In this document: positions 33,146 through 41,604 of the stretch, one piece after another
Layout: every line of letters starts with the position of its first letter
Position numbering within the stretch: position 1 is the stretch's first letter
Source of the DNA: an uncultured Sterolibacterium sp.
GTDB taxonomy: Bacteria; Pseudomonadota; Gammaproteobacteria; Burkholderiales; Rhodocyclaceae
Length of the DNA: 55,592 nt
Direction of reading: 5' to 3'
NCBI GenBank assembly: GCA_903930535.1
Contig: CAIYYX010000088.1
Span: 1-55,592, forward strand
Translations under genes and position numbers: made by a program
The notes under the pieces: model-generated
What the model was told of the DNA's origin: nothing
Seen by the model: only the letters and a program-made list of their open reading frames with translations
Database searches by the model: none

Positions 33146-34375
33146 TTAGCTGCCGTGCCGCTTGCGGTAGGCATCGAGAAAGCGCGCGACGCGGCCGATG
33201 GCCTCCGTCAGGTCGTCCGAGTTGGGCAGGATGACGACGCGGAAGTGATCAGGACTGGGCCAGTTGAACCCCGTTCCCTGCACCAGCAGCACACGCTCGG
33301 CTTCCAGGAGTTCGAGGATGAACTGCTGGTCGTCATCTATCGGATACATCTTCGGGTCGAGGCGGGGAAAAAGATACATGGCCGCCTTGGGTTTGACGCA
33401 GCTGACGCCGGGGATCGCTGTCAATAGCTGCCAGGCCAGATCGCGCTGCTTGGCCAGACGGCCGCCGGGCGCAACGAGGTCGTTGATGCTCTGGTAGCCG
33501 CCCAGAGCCGTCTGGATGCCGAACTGCGCCGGCACGTTGGAACACAAACGCATGGAGGCGAGCATGGTCAAGCCTTCAATATAGTCCTGAGCGTGACGCT
33601 TTTCCCCAGAGACTATCATCCAGCCGGCACGGAACCCCGGCGCGCGGTAATTTTTCGACAAGCCGTTGAAGGTGATGCAGAGCACGTCCTCGGCCAATGA
33701 GGCGATGGAGGTGTGGGTCGCGCCGTCGTAGAGCACCTTGTCGTAGATCTCGTCGGCGTAGACGATCAACTGATGCGTCCGGGCGATCTCGATGATTTCC
33801 TTCAGGAGTTCCACCGGGTACAGGGCGCCTGTCGGATTGTTCGGATTGATGATGACGATGGCGCGCGTGGTCGGGCCGATCTTGGCGCGGATATCGTCGA
33901 GATCAGGCAGCCAGCCCGCACCCTCGTCGCAGATATAGTGGCGCGCCGTGCCGCCGGAAAGACTCACCGCCGCCGTCCACAGGGGATAGTCCGGCGCCGG
34001 CACCAATACCTCGTCGCCCGCATCGAGCAGGGCGTTCATGGACATCACGATGAGTTCGGAGACGCCGTTGCCGATGTATATGTCCTCGACATGCACGCCG
34101 GCGATCTTCTTCTCCTGCGAGTAGTGCATGATGGCCTTGCGCGCGGCGAATAGCCCCTTGGAATCGGAATAGCCGGAGGCATCAGGGAGGTTGTGGATGA
34201 TGTCCTGGACGATCTCCTCGGGCGCCTCGAAACCGAAGGGCGCGGTATTGCCGATGTTCAGCTTGATGATGCGATGGCCTTCCTCCTCCATCTGCTTGGC
34301 ACGCGCCAGCACCGGGCCGCGGATGTCATAGCAGACGCTGGCAAGTTTCGCTGACTTCAGGACGGGTTGCATCAT
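33146..34375 (-). CDS. alaT: Alanine aminotransferase (AlaT-type, class I PLP)
   Basis: 409-residue aminotransferase that makes alanine from pyruvate and glutamate. Core motifs: NIGNTAPFGFEAPEEI, YSDSKGLFAARKAI, PAPDYPLWTAAV, VIINPNNPTGALYP, YADEIYDKVLYD and the PLP lysine in FNGLSKNYRAPGFR. This matches AlaT rather than aspartate aminotransferase. The order alaT-hom-thrC is a conserved betaproteobacterial arrangement. The start is the first of two adjacent ATG codons at 34375; the region upstream is shared with the divergent Mth938-domain gene. Confidence 0.94.
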   Translation of the reverse strand: MMQPVLKSAKLASVCYDIRGPVLARAKQMEEEGHRIIKLNIGNTAPFGFEAPEEIVQDIIHNLPDASGYSDSKGLFAARKAIMHYSQEKKIAGVHVEDIYIGNGVSELIVMSMNALLDAGDEVLVPAPDYPLWTAAVSLSGGTARHYICDEGAGWLPDLDDIRAKIGPTTRAIVIINPNNPTGALYPVELLKEIIEIARTHQLIVYADEIYDKVLYDGATHTSIASLAEDVLCITFNGLSKNYRAPGFRAGWMIVSGEKRHAQDYIEGLTMLASMRLCSNVPAQFGIQTALGGYQSINDLVAPGGRLAKQRDLAWQLLTAIPGVSCVKPKAAMYLFPRLDPKMYPIDDDQQFILELLEAERVLLVQGTGFNWPSPDHFRVVILPNSDDLTEAIGRVARFLDAYRKRHGS

Positions 34376-34425
34376 TGATTCACCACAGAAGATCGGCCAA
34401 GGCTCTTTGGCCGCAATCAAAAAGC

Positions 34426-34431
34426 TATAAT
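34426..34431 (+). promoter_or_regulatory. Candidate -10 box for the Mth938-domain gene
   Basis: A perfect TATAAT 67 bases before the start codon at 34499, in the 123-base divergent gap with alaT. The -35 position (CTCTTT or TCTTTG) is poor, so only the -10 is supported. Confidence 0.35.
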
Positions 34432-34498
34432 CTTACCGAAGCTGGCGGCATGCCGCAAATCGACAAGACAACCACAAACCTTCGCAACCCCCGGAAAA

Positions 34499-34867
34499 AT
34501 GAAACTCCAGCGCGACCAACTCGTCGGACAAAACGTCGTGACTGCCTGTGGCGAAGGCTATTTCGATGTCAATGGCATGAGGCATAGCTCCAGCCTGCTG
34601 CTTCTGCCGCAAGGGCTGGAAACATGGGGCAGCGGCGGCTTCGCCTCCCTGACGGCAGTCGATTTCGAGAAACTGGCGCAATCGGGCGCGGACATCCTGC
34701 TCCTGGGCACAGGCAGCCGGCAGCGCTTTCCCGCGCCATCGCTACTCTCACCCCTGATGGCGGCAGGCATCGGTTTCGAGGTGATGGACAGCGCAGCAGC
34801 GGCACGCACCTTCAACATCCTCATGGCCGAGGGGCGCAAAGTCGCCGCCCTGCTGCTCATCGATTGA
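34499..34867 (+). CDS. Mth938-like (DUF498/NDUFAF3-type) domain protein
   Basis: 122-residue single-domain protein. Typical pieces: YFDVNGMRHSSSLLLLPQG near the N-terminus, GADILLLGTGSRQRFP in the middle and GIGFEVMDSAAAARTFNIL (nearly the family's DT-x-AA-x-RTYN-x-L) with AEGRKVAALLL at the end. Homologues include mitochondrial complex I assembly factor NDUFAF3; the bacterial role is unproven. It commonly sits divergent to alaT-hom-thrC in Betaproteobacteria, as here. The last 11 bases overlap the convergent GtrA gene. Confidence 0.88.
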   Translation: MKLQRDQLVGQNVVTACGEGYFDVNGMRHSSSLLLLPQGLETWGSGGFASLTAVDFEKLAQSGADILLLGTGSRQRFPAPSLLSPLMAAGIGFEVMDSAAAARTFNILMAEGRKVAALLLID

Positions 34868-35249
34868 GAGGCTTGTCCTTGCCAAAGGCCCAAAGCTTGC
34901 TCAGCACAAAGGTGAGCGCCGCCACCAGAATCAGGACCAGAAGCAATGCCATCCGGTAGTCCAGAGACGTATAGCGCAGCAGCAGGAAATACATCGCCTC
35001 GTTGACCCCGAAGGCAAGCGCCGCCACCGCGAAAAAGCGCGGCAGGCCGCGGGCGTGGGCCACTTCGCTGGCCTGGAAGGTGAGGCCGCGGTGCCCCCAG
35101 TAGCTCACCTGGAAGGCGATCAGGAATCCGGCCACATTGGCCAGAAGCGGCGGCAGTCCGTAAGGCACGAGCCAAACCGTCACCACCGCGTAATGAACCG
35201 CCATGGCCGAAAAACCGACCGCGCCAAACCAGAACAGTTCGCGCATCAT
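34857..35249 (-). CDS. GtrA-family membrane protein 1
   Basis: 130-residue protein with four hydrophobic helices (ELFWFGAVGFSAMAVHYAV; LLANVAGFLIAFQVSYWGHR; FFAVAALAFGVNEAMYFLLL; MALLLVLILVAALTFVLSK). It ends KLWAFGKDK, the GtrA-family end in which a W-F signature closes helix four. GtrA proteins flip or help flip polyprenyl-phosphate-linked sugars across the inner membrane. The start is the first of two ATG codons at 35249. It runs opposite to the glycosyltransferase genes that follow, with 163 bases between. Confidence 0.85.
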   Translation of the reverse strand: MMRELFWFGAVGFSAMAVHYAVVTVWLVPYGLPPLLANVAGFLIAFQVSYWGHRGLTFQASEVAHARGLPRFFAVAALAFGVNEAMYFLLLRYTSLDYRMALLLVLILVAALTFVLSKLWAFGKDKPLNR

Positions 35250-35374
35250 GACGTTTTGGCGGCGGTTAAAAAAGGGGCTGCAGACTGCATGGCGCGATGT
35301 TACCCGATGCAACGGGAAGCCGGGTATTTGCCCCATGCGTGCCCACTGAATACCCGCTGCACGCCCAGGCCAGT

Positions 35375-35403
35375 TTGCGTCGGCCAGACAATTTGCCGAT
35401 AAT
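35375..35403 (+). promoter_or_regulatory. Candidate sigma70 promoter for the GT9 gene
   Basis: TTGCGT (35375-35380) and GATAAT (35398-35403) are separated by exactly 17 bases. Transcription would start only about three bases before the GT9 ATG at 35413, and no ribosome-binding site is visible, so a leaderless message is possible. Confidence 0.4.
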
Positions 35404-35412
35404 GCTCGCCAA

Positions 35413-36624
35413 ATGAAAATAAGTCTGCAGCGCGCCCTTGACCGCCTTCTGGGCCCTCCGATCTGCGCGCTTTTCTCCCTGATTGATCGTCTTCGCCCGG
35501 GCAAGCCCGAAGCCGGCGCACCGCGGCGCATTCTCGTCATCCTGTTGTCTGAGATGGGCAGCCTGGTGCTGGCGCAAGCGATGTTTGCCCGCCTGAAGCA
35601 GAACTATCCCGATGCTTCGCTCCACATCATGGTCTTTGCCAAGAACCGGGAGTTGGTGGATCTGATGGGCCTGGTCCCGGCAGAGAATGTATTGACACTG
35701 GATGATCGGTCGCTCGCGGGCTTTGTCATCGACAGCCTGCGCGCCATCGTGCGCATGCGCGGGCTCAGGCTCGATGCGGTGATCGATTGCGAGTTGTTTT
35801 CGCGGGTGAGCAGCATTTTTTCCTATCTCTCCGGGTCTGCCCTCCATGCCGGCTTTCATCGCCATACCCAGGAAGGACTCTATCGCGGCTCCTTCATCAA
35901 TCGCCCCGTGCTCTACAACCCGTATAGGCATCTGTCGCTGCAGTTTTTGACCCTGGTCGCAGCCCTCGAGTCGAAGACCTTTCCGCTGGGCAAGGAGTTC
36001 CTGGAGCCGATGCCAGGGGATCCGCCGCCGCTGGTTTTTCCCCCGGGCGAAGTGACGGCGATGACGGCGCGCCTTCATGCCGATTATCCCGCCCTTGCCG
36101 GCAAGCCTCTGGTGCTGGTCTATCCGAGCGGAGGGATGCTGCCTATCCGAGCCTGGCCGCTGGCGTCCTACGCGACGCTGTGTGCAAGTCTCATCGCCGC
36201 CGGCTATGCGGTCGGCGTGATCGGCCTCAAAGAGGACCGCCCGCTGGGACAGGCACTCGTCACTCACTGCGCCAGCGACTCCTGCGTGGATATGACCGGA
36301 TACACGAAATCCGTGCGCGAGCTGCTGGCGCTGTTTCATCGCGCCGCGCTGCTCGTCACCAACGATGGCGGCCCGGGCCAGTTTGCCGCCCTGACGCCGA
36401 TTCCTTCCATCGTCTTCTTCGGACCGGAAACGCCGCAGCTGTATCGCCCCCTGCCGGCCCGTGCACACTGCTTTCATACTGCCCTGCCCTGCTCGCCCTG
36501 CCTCACCGCCTATAACCATCGCGCTTCCCCTTGCGACGGTGACAATCAATGCCTGAAACAGATTTCCCCCGGGCAGGTGCTGGCCAAGGTTCACGAAATG
36601 CTCGCTGCTGGCCAGGCCCTATGA
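35413..36624 (+). CDS. Glycosyltransferase family 9 protein (LPS heptosyltransferase-like)
   Basis: 403-residue GT-B enzyme of the heptosyltransferase family, which transfers a heptose or other sugar onto the LPS core on the cytosolic face. N-terminal domain: RRILVILLSEMGSLVLAQAMF and NYPDASLHIMVFAKNREL. C-terminal nucleotide-sugar domain: LVLVYPSGGMLPIRAWPLASY and VTNDGGPGQFAALTPIPSIVFFG (in two parts), the GT9 signature with a D-G-G in place of the more common D-S-G. A Cys cluster (CSPCLTAYNHRASPCDGDNQC) near the C-terminus resembles that of WaaF/WaaQ-like enzymes. It overlaps the next gene as ATGA. Confidence 0.87.
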   Translation: MKISLQRALDRLLGPPICALFSLIDRLRPGKPEAGAPRRILVILLSEMGSLVLAQAMFARLKQNYPDASLHIMVFAKNRELVDLMGLVPAENVLTLDDRSLAGFVIDSLRAIVRMRGLRLDAVIDCELFSRVSSIFSYLSGSALHAGFHRHTQEGLYRGSFINRPVLYNPYRHLSLQFLTLVAALESKTFPLGKEFLEPMPGDPPPLVFPPGEVTAMTARLHADYPALAGKPLVLVYPSGGMLPIRAWPLASYATLCASLIAAGYAVGVIGLKEDRPLGQALVTHCASDSCVDMTGYTKSVRELLALFHRAALLVTNDGGPGQFAALTPIPSIVFFGPETPQLYRPLPARAHCFHTALPCSPCLTAYNHRASPCDGDNQCLKQISPGQVLAKVHEMLAAGQAL

Positions 36625-37097
36625 GGCTGATAGCACGTGTCTTCGCCCACCCCTGGACAGAGTGGCTGATAAGGCAGCGCTTCATGAAGTTCGGAATCGT
36701 CGGCGCCTCGGGCACCGTGGTCAATCTGTCCGTACTCTACCTGGCGCAGGAATATCTTTTCATCGCCATAGAGGCCCCGCACACGCGGCTCAATTTATCC
36801 CTGATGGTGGCCATCTTTTTCGCCACGGTGAATAATTTTCTCTGGAACCGTGCCTGGACCTGGCGCGACCGCCAGCAACATCATCGCCATCGCTCGCAGT
36901 GGGTCCAGTTCGGCCAGTACGCGATGGCGTGCTGGGTCGGCATCGCGCTGCAGGTCTTGTTTACCAAGATCCTGGTGGTTCATGTTCATTATCTCCTTGC
37001 CAACGCCATCGCCATTCTTCTCGCCAGCGTCTTCAACTTCGCGGTGAATGACCTCTGGACTTTCCATCACAGGCGCAAGCTGAAGGCCGGCGACTGA
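36621..37097 (+). CDS. GtrA-family membrane protein 2
   Basis: 158-residue GtrA protein with four hydrophobic helices: FMKFGIVGASGTVVNLSVLY, a central segment near LMVAIFFATVNNFLWNRAW, then MACWVGIALQVLFTKILV and LLANAIAILLASVFNFAVND. The end NDLWTFHHRRK is the typical family terminus. A basic loop HHRHRS separates helices two and three. ATG 36621 overlaps the GT9 stop; the longer open frame from 36549 only covers GT9 coding DNA. It is followed by a GT39 gene one base after its stop, so it probably supplies that enzyme with a lipid-linked sugar. Confidence 0.87.
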   Translation: MRLIARVFAHPWTEWLIRQRFMKFGIVGASGTVVNLSVLYLAQEYLFIAIEAPHTRLNLSLMVAIFFATVNNFLWNRAWTWRDRQQHHRHRSQWVQFGQYAMACWVGIALQVLFTKILVVHVHYLLANAIAILLASVFNFAVNDLWTFHHRRKLKAGD

Positions 37098-37098
37098 C

Positions 37099-38781
37099 AT
37101 GAAGGCCTGGGCGCATTGGCTGCTTTACGGAATGGCCATAGCGCTCGGGGTCTTCGTGTATTTCTTCGATCTCGGTGGCCAGCACATCCCGAAGAATGGC
37201 GACGAATATCCCTATGCTCACATCGTGCGATTGACTGCCGCCTCCGGCCATTTCCTGCCGCTTCAGTCCGAACTGACGGACATGCGCAACACCAAGCCGC
37301 CGCTTTTGTTCTGGCAGGGGATAGCCTCCACGCACTGGGGGCAGGATTGGACACTTTTTCAACTGCGTTATCCGAGCGTGATCTACACGCTTGCCACCGC
37401 GCTCCTGGTTTTTCTCCTCGGCTGGAGACTGAGCCGCGAGACGGCCACAGGGTTTAGTGGCGCGCTGGCTTTTCTCGCCTTCTTCAGCACCTATCGTTTC
37501 GGCCGACCCTTCCTCACCAATCCGCCCGAGGTGTTCTGGCTCTTCCTGCCCTTCTTCATCCTGCTCTACTGGCAGGCGACGGCCTTTGCCTCACGACTTC
37601 TGCCGCTCCTCCTGGGTGCCATCATCGGCATCGGGCTGCTCTACAAGTCTTTCGCCCTGCTCCTGCCGGTAGGCCTGGGCTTGAGTTGGTGGTATCTGCG
37701 CGAACGCCAATACCGCATCGGCCCATTCCTCCGCCAGGATGCCTGGAAGCTCGCCCTGATCGCCCTGATCTCGCTGGCCCTATTCAGCCTGTGGTTCATC
37801 CTCGACCCAGAACCGCAAGCGATCTGGCAGGAATTCGTGGTCAAGGAAAATGCCGGCAAGTTCGATCCTCAAAGCGGCGGCTATCTGTCCAAGCTGCTCT
37901 GGGGTGGCTCGAGCTTCTGGGTGCTGGCGCTGGGCTACCCCGTGAATGCCGGCCTGCTGGCTTTCCCGGTTCTCGGCCTGATGATGGCGGCGCTGCGCCG
38001 GCCCAAAGAACTCTCCGGCCCGGAAAGAATGCTCTGGATCTGGCTCTTTGTCATGCTTGTCGTGTTCAGCCTGCCCAGCCAGCGTTCGAGCCGCTATCTG
38101 CTGGCCGCCATGCCGGCGCTGGCGGTGCTGTGCGCGCTTGGCTGGAGCCGGATCTCGCGTTCATGGTTCGCCATGACGCTGATCCTCGCTGCTATCACGG
38201 TGGCGGCACTGGGCTATCTGTCCTATCGTTTGCAGTTGGCCATGCCCTCGCTCGATCTTTACCCGGCGCCTTACTGGCTGTTGCTTGGCGCGACGCTGGC
38301 CGTCGCCGTCGCGGCCATCGCGCTGCCGGCCTTGACCCGGCCGGGGGCAAGCGTCGCGACGCTATTGGTTTTCCTTTCCCTCGCCGCCTTTCTCCGCCCC
38401 TTCGAAGGACCGCCGGGCCTCTACACTTCTGCAACGCAACAGCGCGTGGCCGGCAGAGAGGTATGGGTGCCCTATGACTTCAATGCCGGCTTTGAGCGCT
38501 ACCGCTTCCTCCTGCCCGCGGCAGGAATCAAGGGCTACGAGGAACAGCGCGAGCCGGATGTCGCTGTCCTGGCGCGGCGCTATCCACTGTTCATCGTGCG
38601 CCTGCCGCTTGAAGCCGCCGTCTGCGCCGGTTGCCGCCTGATCAGTGAGCGCCTGGATTTGCGCGGCAGGCACAGCCCTGCGGAAATGAATGAGATTCTG
38701 CAGGGCAAGGTTTTCGGCAATCTTTTTCTGAAGGAAATGCTGATCGAGTCATCCTTGGCGAGCGGCGCGGGCAAGCCATGA
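37099..38781 (+). CDS. ArnT-like glycosyltransferase family 39 (PMT-2) membrane enzyme
   Basis: 560-residue polytopic enzyme of the ArnT/PMT superfamily, which moves a sugar from a polyprenyl-phosphate donor onto lipid A, protein or another glycan in the periplasm. The first periplasmic loop has the catalytic acidic motif GDEYPYAHIVRL and NTKPPLLFWQGI (ArnT: DE-x-RYA ... KPPL-x-YW). About 11-12 hydrophobic helices follow, then a soluble C-terminal periplasmic domain from ~residue 430. It differs strongly from the true ArnT at 43232, so a different sugar or acceptor is expected. It overlaps the Asp-box gene as ATGA. Confidence 0.85.
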   Translation: MKAWAHWLLYGMAIALGVFVYFFDLGGQHIPKNGDEYPYAHIVRLTAASGHFLPLQSELTDMRNTKPPLLFWQGIASTHWGQDWTLFQLRYPSVIYTLATALLVFLLGWRLSRETATGFSGALAFLAFFSTYRFGRPFLTNPPEVFWLFLPFFILLYWQATAFASRLLPLLLGAIIGIGLLYKSFALLLPVGLGLSWWYLRERQYRIGPFLRQDAWKLALIALISLALFSLWFILDPEPQAIWQEFVVKENAGKFDPQSGGYLSKLLWGGSSFWVLALGYPVNAGLLAFPVLGLMMAALRRPKELSGPERMLWIWLFVMLVVFSLPSQRSSRYLLAAMPALAVLCALGWSRISRSWFAMTLILAAITVAALGYLSYRLQLAMPSLDLYPAPYWLLLGATLAVAVAAIALPALTRPGASVATLLVFLSLAAFLRPFEGPPGLYTSATQQRVAGREVWVPYDFNAGFERYRFLLPAAGIKGYEEQREPDVAVLARRYPLFIVRLPLEAAVCAGCRLISERLDLRGRHSPAEMNEILQGKVFGNLFLKEMLIESSLASGAGKP

Positions 38782-40055
38782 AAAGACCACTGCTCTTTGG
38801 ACTGATTCTCCTCGCCTTCGTGGCCGGTTTTTACAAGGCCTGGCAACGCCCCTCCCCGGCGCCCTTGCAGCCGCAGGCCTTTTCTTCTCCGGCAAAAGGT
38901 GCTGCGACGCTGCGCACGCGCTTCGTCTCAAATTCCCCAGGACCGCATCGGCATGCGCCCTCTCTCGTCGAACTGAAGGACGGACGGTTGCGCGCCTTCT
39001 GGTTTTCGGGAAGCCGGGAGGGCGCCTCCGACGTCGAGATTCGCAGTGCCGTGTTCGACAAAGGCCAGTGGCATGCTGAGACGACCGTGATCGACCGTTC
39101 GCGCACACAAATCGCCCTGTCGCGCTATGTGAAGAAACTCGGCAACCCGGTTGCCGCCAGGGGCGCCGACGGCAACCTGCATCTTTACTACGTCACGGTG
39201 TCGCTGGGAGGCTGGGCCGGAAGCTCGGTCACGACCATGACGTCGTCTGACGACGGCGAAACCTGGGGTTCCCCCCGGCGCCTGGTGACCTCGCCCTTCA
39301 TCAACATCAGCACCCTGGTCAAGGGCACGCCCATTCGCTACGCGGACGGCAGCATTGGGCTGCCTGTCTATCACGAGTTCATAGCCAAATTTGGCGAGCT
39401 GCTGCGCATTGATGGCGCAGGCCAAGTGGTGGACAAGCAACGCCTGAGTCACGGCATTGCCGCGCTCCAGCCAGTCGTGCTGGTTCGCGATCGAGAGCGC
39501 GCGCTGGTGCTGATGCGGCGCGGCGGCGGCGGTGCGAACAGGGTGGTGGCCAGTTCGACGGAAGATGCCGGCAGGCATTGGGCAGCGCCGGTCTATAGCA
39601 CCCTGTCCAATCCGGACGCCGCCCTCTCCGCCGTGGTCTTGCCCGGAGGGGTGCTGCTGGCGGTTGTAAACGACATCGAGGCGGATCGCGATGCCCTGAC
39701 CCTGGTCGCGTCCACCGATGGCGGAGCGAATTGGCGAACCATATACACTCTCGAGGATCAGTTGGCCGCGCGCAAGAACCCGCTCGATGGGCCGGCCTAT
39801 GCCGCTGCCGTCAAGGCCCTGGCGCTTGCGACCGACGCCGGTCTGGCCGATGCCAATGCCTTCGCCGCATCGTCCGTCGCGCACATGTGCCACGGGGACC
39901 GCTGCAACTTCGAGTTCTCCTACCCCTATCTGATCCTGACAGCGAAGGGCGATCTCAAACTCGTCTACACCTGGAACAGGAGCTTCATCAAGCACGTCGA
40001 GTTCTCCGGCGAATGGCTGGCGCAGAGACTGGAGAATCATGGCCCAGCTCATTGA
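38778..40055 (+). CDS. Sialidase-fold (Asp-box/BNR repeat) exported protein
   Basis: 425-residue protein with an N-terminal hydrophobic anchor or signal (PLLFGLILLAFVAGFY, residues 4-19). The rest is a six-bladed sialidase-like beta-propeller with Asp boxes SSDDGETWGSP, SSTEDAGRHWAAP and STDGGANWRTI, and an opening HAPSLVELKDGRLRAFWFSG, a frequent pattern in bacterial exo-sialidase-like proteins. A CHGDRCNF segment near the C-terminus may form a disulfide. It lies within a glycosyltransferase operon, so it could trim or recognise the glycan built there. True sialidase activity is not shown. Confidence 0.8.
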   Translation: MKRPLLFGLILLAFVAGFYKAWQRPSPAPLQPQAFSSPAKGAATLRTRFVSNSPGPHRHAPSLVELKDGRLRAFWFSGSREGASDVEIRSAVFDKGQWHAETTVIDRSRTQIALSRYVKKLGNPVAARGADGNLHLYYVTVSLGGWAGSSVTTMTSSDDGETWGSPRRLVTSPFINISTLVKGTPIRYADGSIGLPVYHEFIAKFGELLRIDGAGQVVDKQRLSHGIAALQPVVLVRDRERALVLMRRGGGGANRVVASSTEDAGRHWAAPVYSTLSNPDAALSAVVLPGGVLLAVVNDIEADRDALTLVASTDGGANWRTIYTLEDQLAARKNPLDGPAYAAAVKALALATDAGLADANAFAASSVAHMCHGDRCNFEFSYPYLILTAKGDLKLVYTWNRSFIKHVEFSGEWLAQRLENHGPAH

Positions 40056-40656
40056 GCTTACTGACCTCACCGGCCTCTGCGGCATCGCGCTGGCGCTTGC
40101 CAGCTTGTCGAGCTTGGCACTGAGCACGCTGGCGCCAAGCGCTTTGACAGCGGCGCGGCGCCTGTGGGCCGCCGGCGCAATCTTCGTCCTGCTGCTCCTG
40201 CCTCTGGGCGAATTGCCGCCAGCCGCCTATGTGCGGGGCATGACCGGTGACCTTAGCATCACCTCGCTCCTGCTGCTGGGTCTTCTCCTGGTTAGGGGGA
40301 CTCACGCTTGGCCTACTGATAACCCTCGCCGCATCGCCGCGCTGCTTTTGCTGCTGGTGGCCGCCTGCGTACTCTATCCCCTGGCACTCGGCGCACTGCC
40401 TTACGACTCCTATCGCTGGGGATACGCTGAGCCGCTCTTTCTCGGCCTCTTGCTTGCACTGGCGCTCGCCGCTGCCCTCCTGCGGCTGCCGCTCGTCGCC
40501 TTGGCCATCGCGCTGGGCGTCCTGGCCTGGGCCGTGGGTTGGTATGAATCGGAAAATCTCTGGGACTACCTCCTGGACCCGCTGCTCTCCATCTATGCGC
40601 TTATTGCCTGCCTGCTGGCAATCCTGCGGCAGTTAAGGGCGTCAGTCTCCCGATAG
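40039..40656 (+). CDS. Multi-pass membrane protein of unknown function
   Basis: 205 residues, about 70% hydrophobic, Leu/Ala-rich, with six to seven predicted membrane segments (for example LTGLCGIALALASLSSLALS, FLGLLLALALAAALLRLPLV and SIYALIACLLAILRQL) and short loops. No motif is recognisable. The ATG lies 17 bases inside the end of the Asp-box gene, so the two are probably coupled and may work together in the membrane. Its 3' end overlaps the convergent GT2 gene by 15 bases. Confidence 0.7.
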   Translation: MAQLIELTDLTGLCGIALALASLSSLALSTLAPSALTAARRLWAAGAIFVLLLLPLGELPPAAYVRGMTGDLSITSLLLLGLLLVRGTHAWPTDNPRRIAALLLLLVAACVLYPLALGALPYDSYRWGYAEPLFLGLLLALALAAALLRLPLVALAIALGVLAWAVGWYESENLWDYLLDPLLSIYALIACLLAILRQLRASVSR

Positions 40657-41604
40657 AGGCTTGCCATGATGCCTGCGCACGAGGTAGATCGGCCTTTGCT
40701 TGGATTCCACGTAAATCCTGCCGATATATTCCCCGAGCAAGCCGACGCTGATCAATTGCAGGCTGCCCAAAAACAGCACGACCACCAGCAAGGAAGCATA
40801 GCCCGGAATGTCGATGCCGTAGATCACCGTTCTTATCACGATGAAGCTGGCGTAGATGAAAGCGGCTAAAGCACCCAGGCCGCCGAAATAAGTCCAGACC
40901 TTCAGCGGTGCGGTGCTGAAGCTCGTGATGCCTTCGAGGGCGAAGTTCCAGAGCCTGTAGCCGGAGAATTTCGTCTTGCCCACCGCCCGCAGTGCTCTCG
41001 TGTAGCCGACGGTTGCCGTCCTGAAGCCTATCCAGGCGAACAAGCCCTTCATGAAGCGCTGTCTCTCCGGCAGGCGCTTCAACGCATCTACGGCAGAGCG
41101 GTCCATGAGTCGGAAGTCGCCGACATTGTCCGGAATCTGGATGTCGGAAAGACGATTGTGGAAGCGGTAGAACAGTTCCGCACTTTTCCGTTTCAGGAAA
41201 GAGTCGGACATCCTGTTGACCCGGCGCGCCAGCACCACGTCGGCGCCTTGCCGCCATTCGCGGATCATGGCTGGAATCAGTTCCGGCGGGTCCTGCAAGT
41301 CGGCATCGATGGGAATCACGGCATCGCCCGAGGCTGCGTCTATTCCTGCGGTCAGCGCCGCTTCCTTGCCAAAGTTGCGCGACAGTTCGATGACGCTGAA
41401 CCTCGCGTCGCGCCCGGCAATGGCGACCAGTTTCTCCAGGGTGTCGTCCCTGCTGCCGTCATCGACGCAGACGACTTCGAAGCTGATGTCCTGAACCGAA
41501 TCGAGCACGGGCAGGATGGCATGATAGAAGCCTTCGACGCCTTCGCCCTCATTGTAGAAAGGCACGACAAGGGATATCAATCTGCTGGCGAGTTGATCGC
41601 TCAT
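40642..41604 (-). CDS. Polyprenyl-phosphate glycosyltransferase, GT2 (GtrB/DPM1-like)
   Basis: 320-residue enzyme that loads a sugar from a nucleotide donor onto undecaprenyl phosphate at the cytosolic face. GT-A domain motifs: LVVPFYNEGEGVEGFYHA, VCVDDGSRDDT, SRNFGKEAALTAGID and PIDADLQDPPEL (metal-binding D-x-D region). It ends with two membrane helices and the GtrB-type tail GEYIGRIYVESKQRPIY. It overlaps the GT39 gene at 41601-41604 (ATGA), so the two form a donor-loading plus transfer pair, probably served by one of the two GtrA flippases. Confidence 0.9.
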   Translation of the reverse strand: MSDQLASRLISLVVPFYNEGEGVEGFYHAILPVLDSVQDISFEVVCVDDGSRDDTLEKLVAIAGRDARFSVIELSRNFGKEAALTAGIDAASGDAVIPIDADLQDPPELIPAMIREWRQGADVVLARRVNRMSDSFLKRKSAELFYRFHNRLSDIQIPDNVGDFRLMDRSAVDALKRLPERQRFMKGLFAWIGFRTATVGYTRALRAVGKTKFSGYRLWNFALEGITSFSTAPLKVWTYFGGLGALAAFIYASFIVIRTVIYGIDIPGYASLLVVVLFLGSLQLISVGLLGEYIGRIYVESKQRPIYLVRRHHGKPLSGD

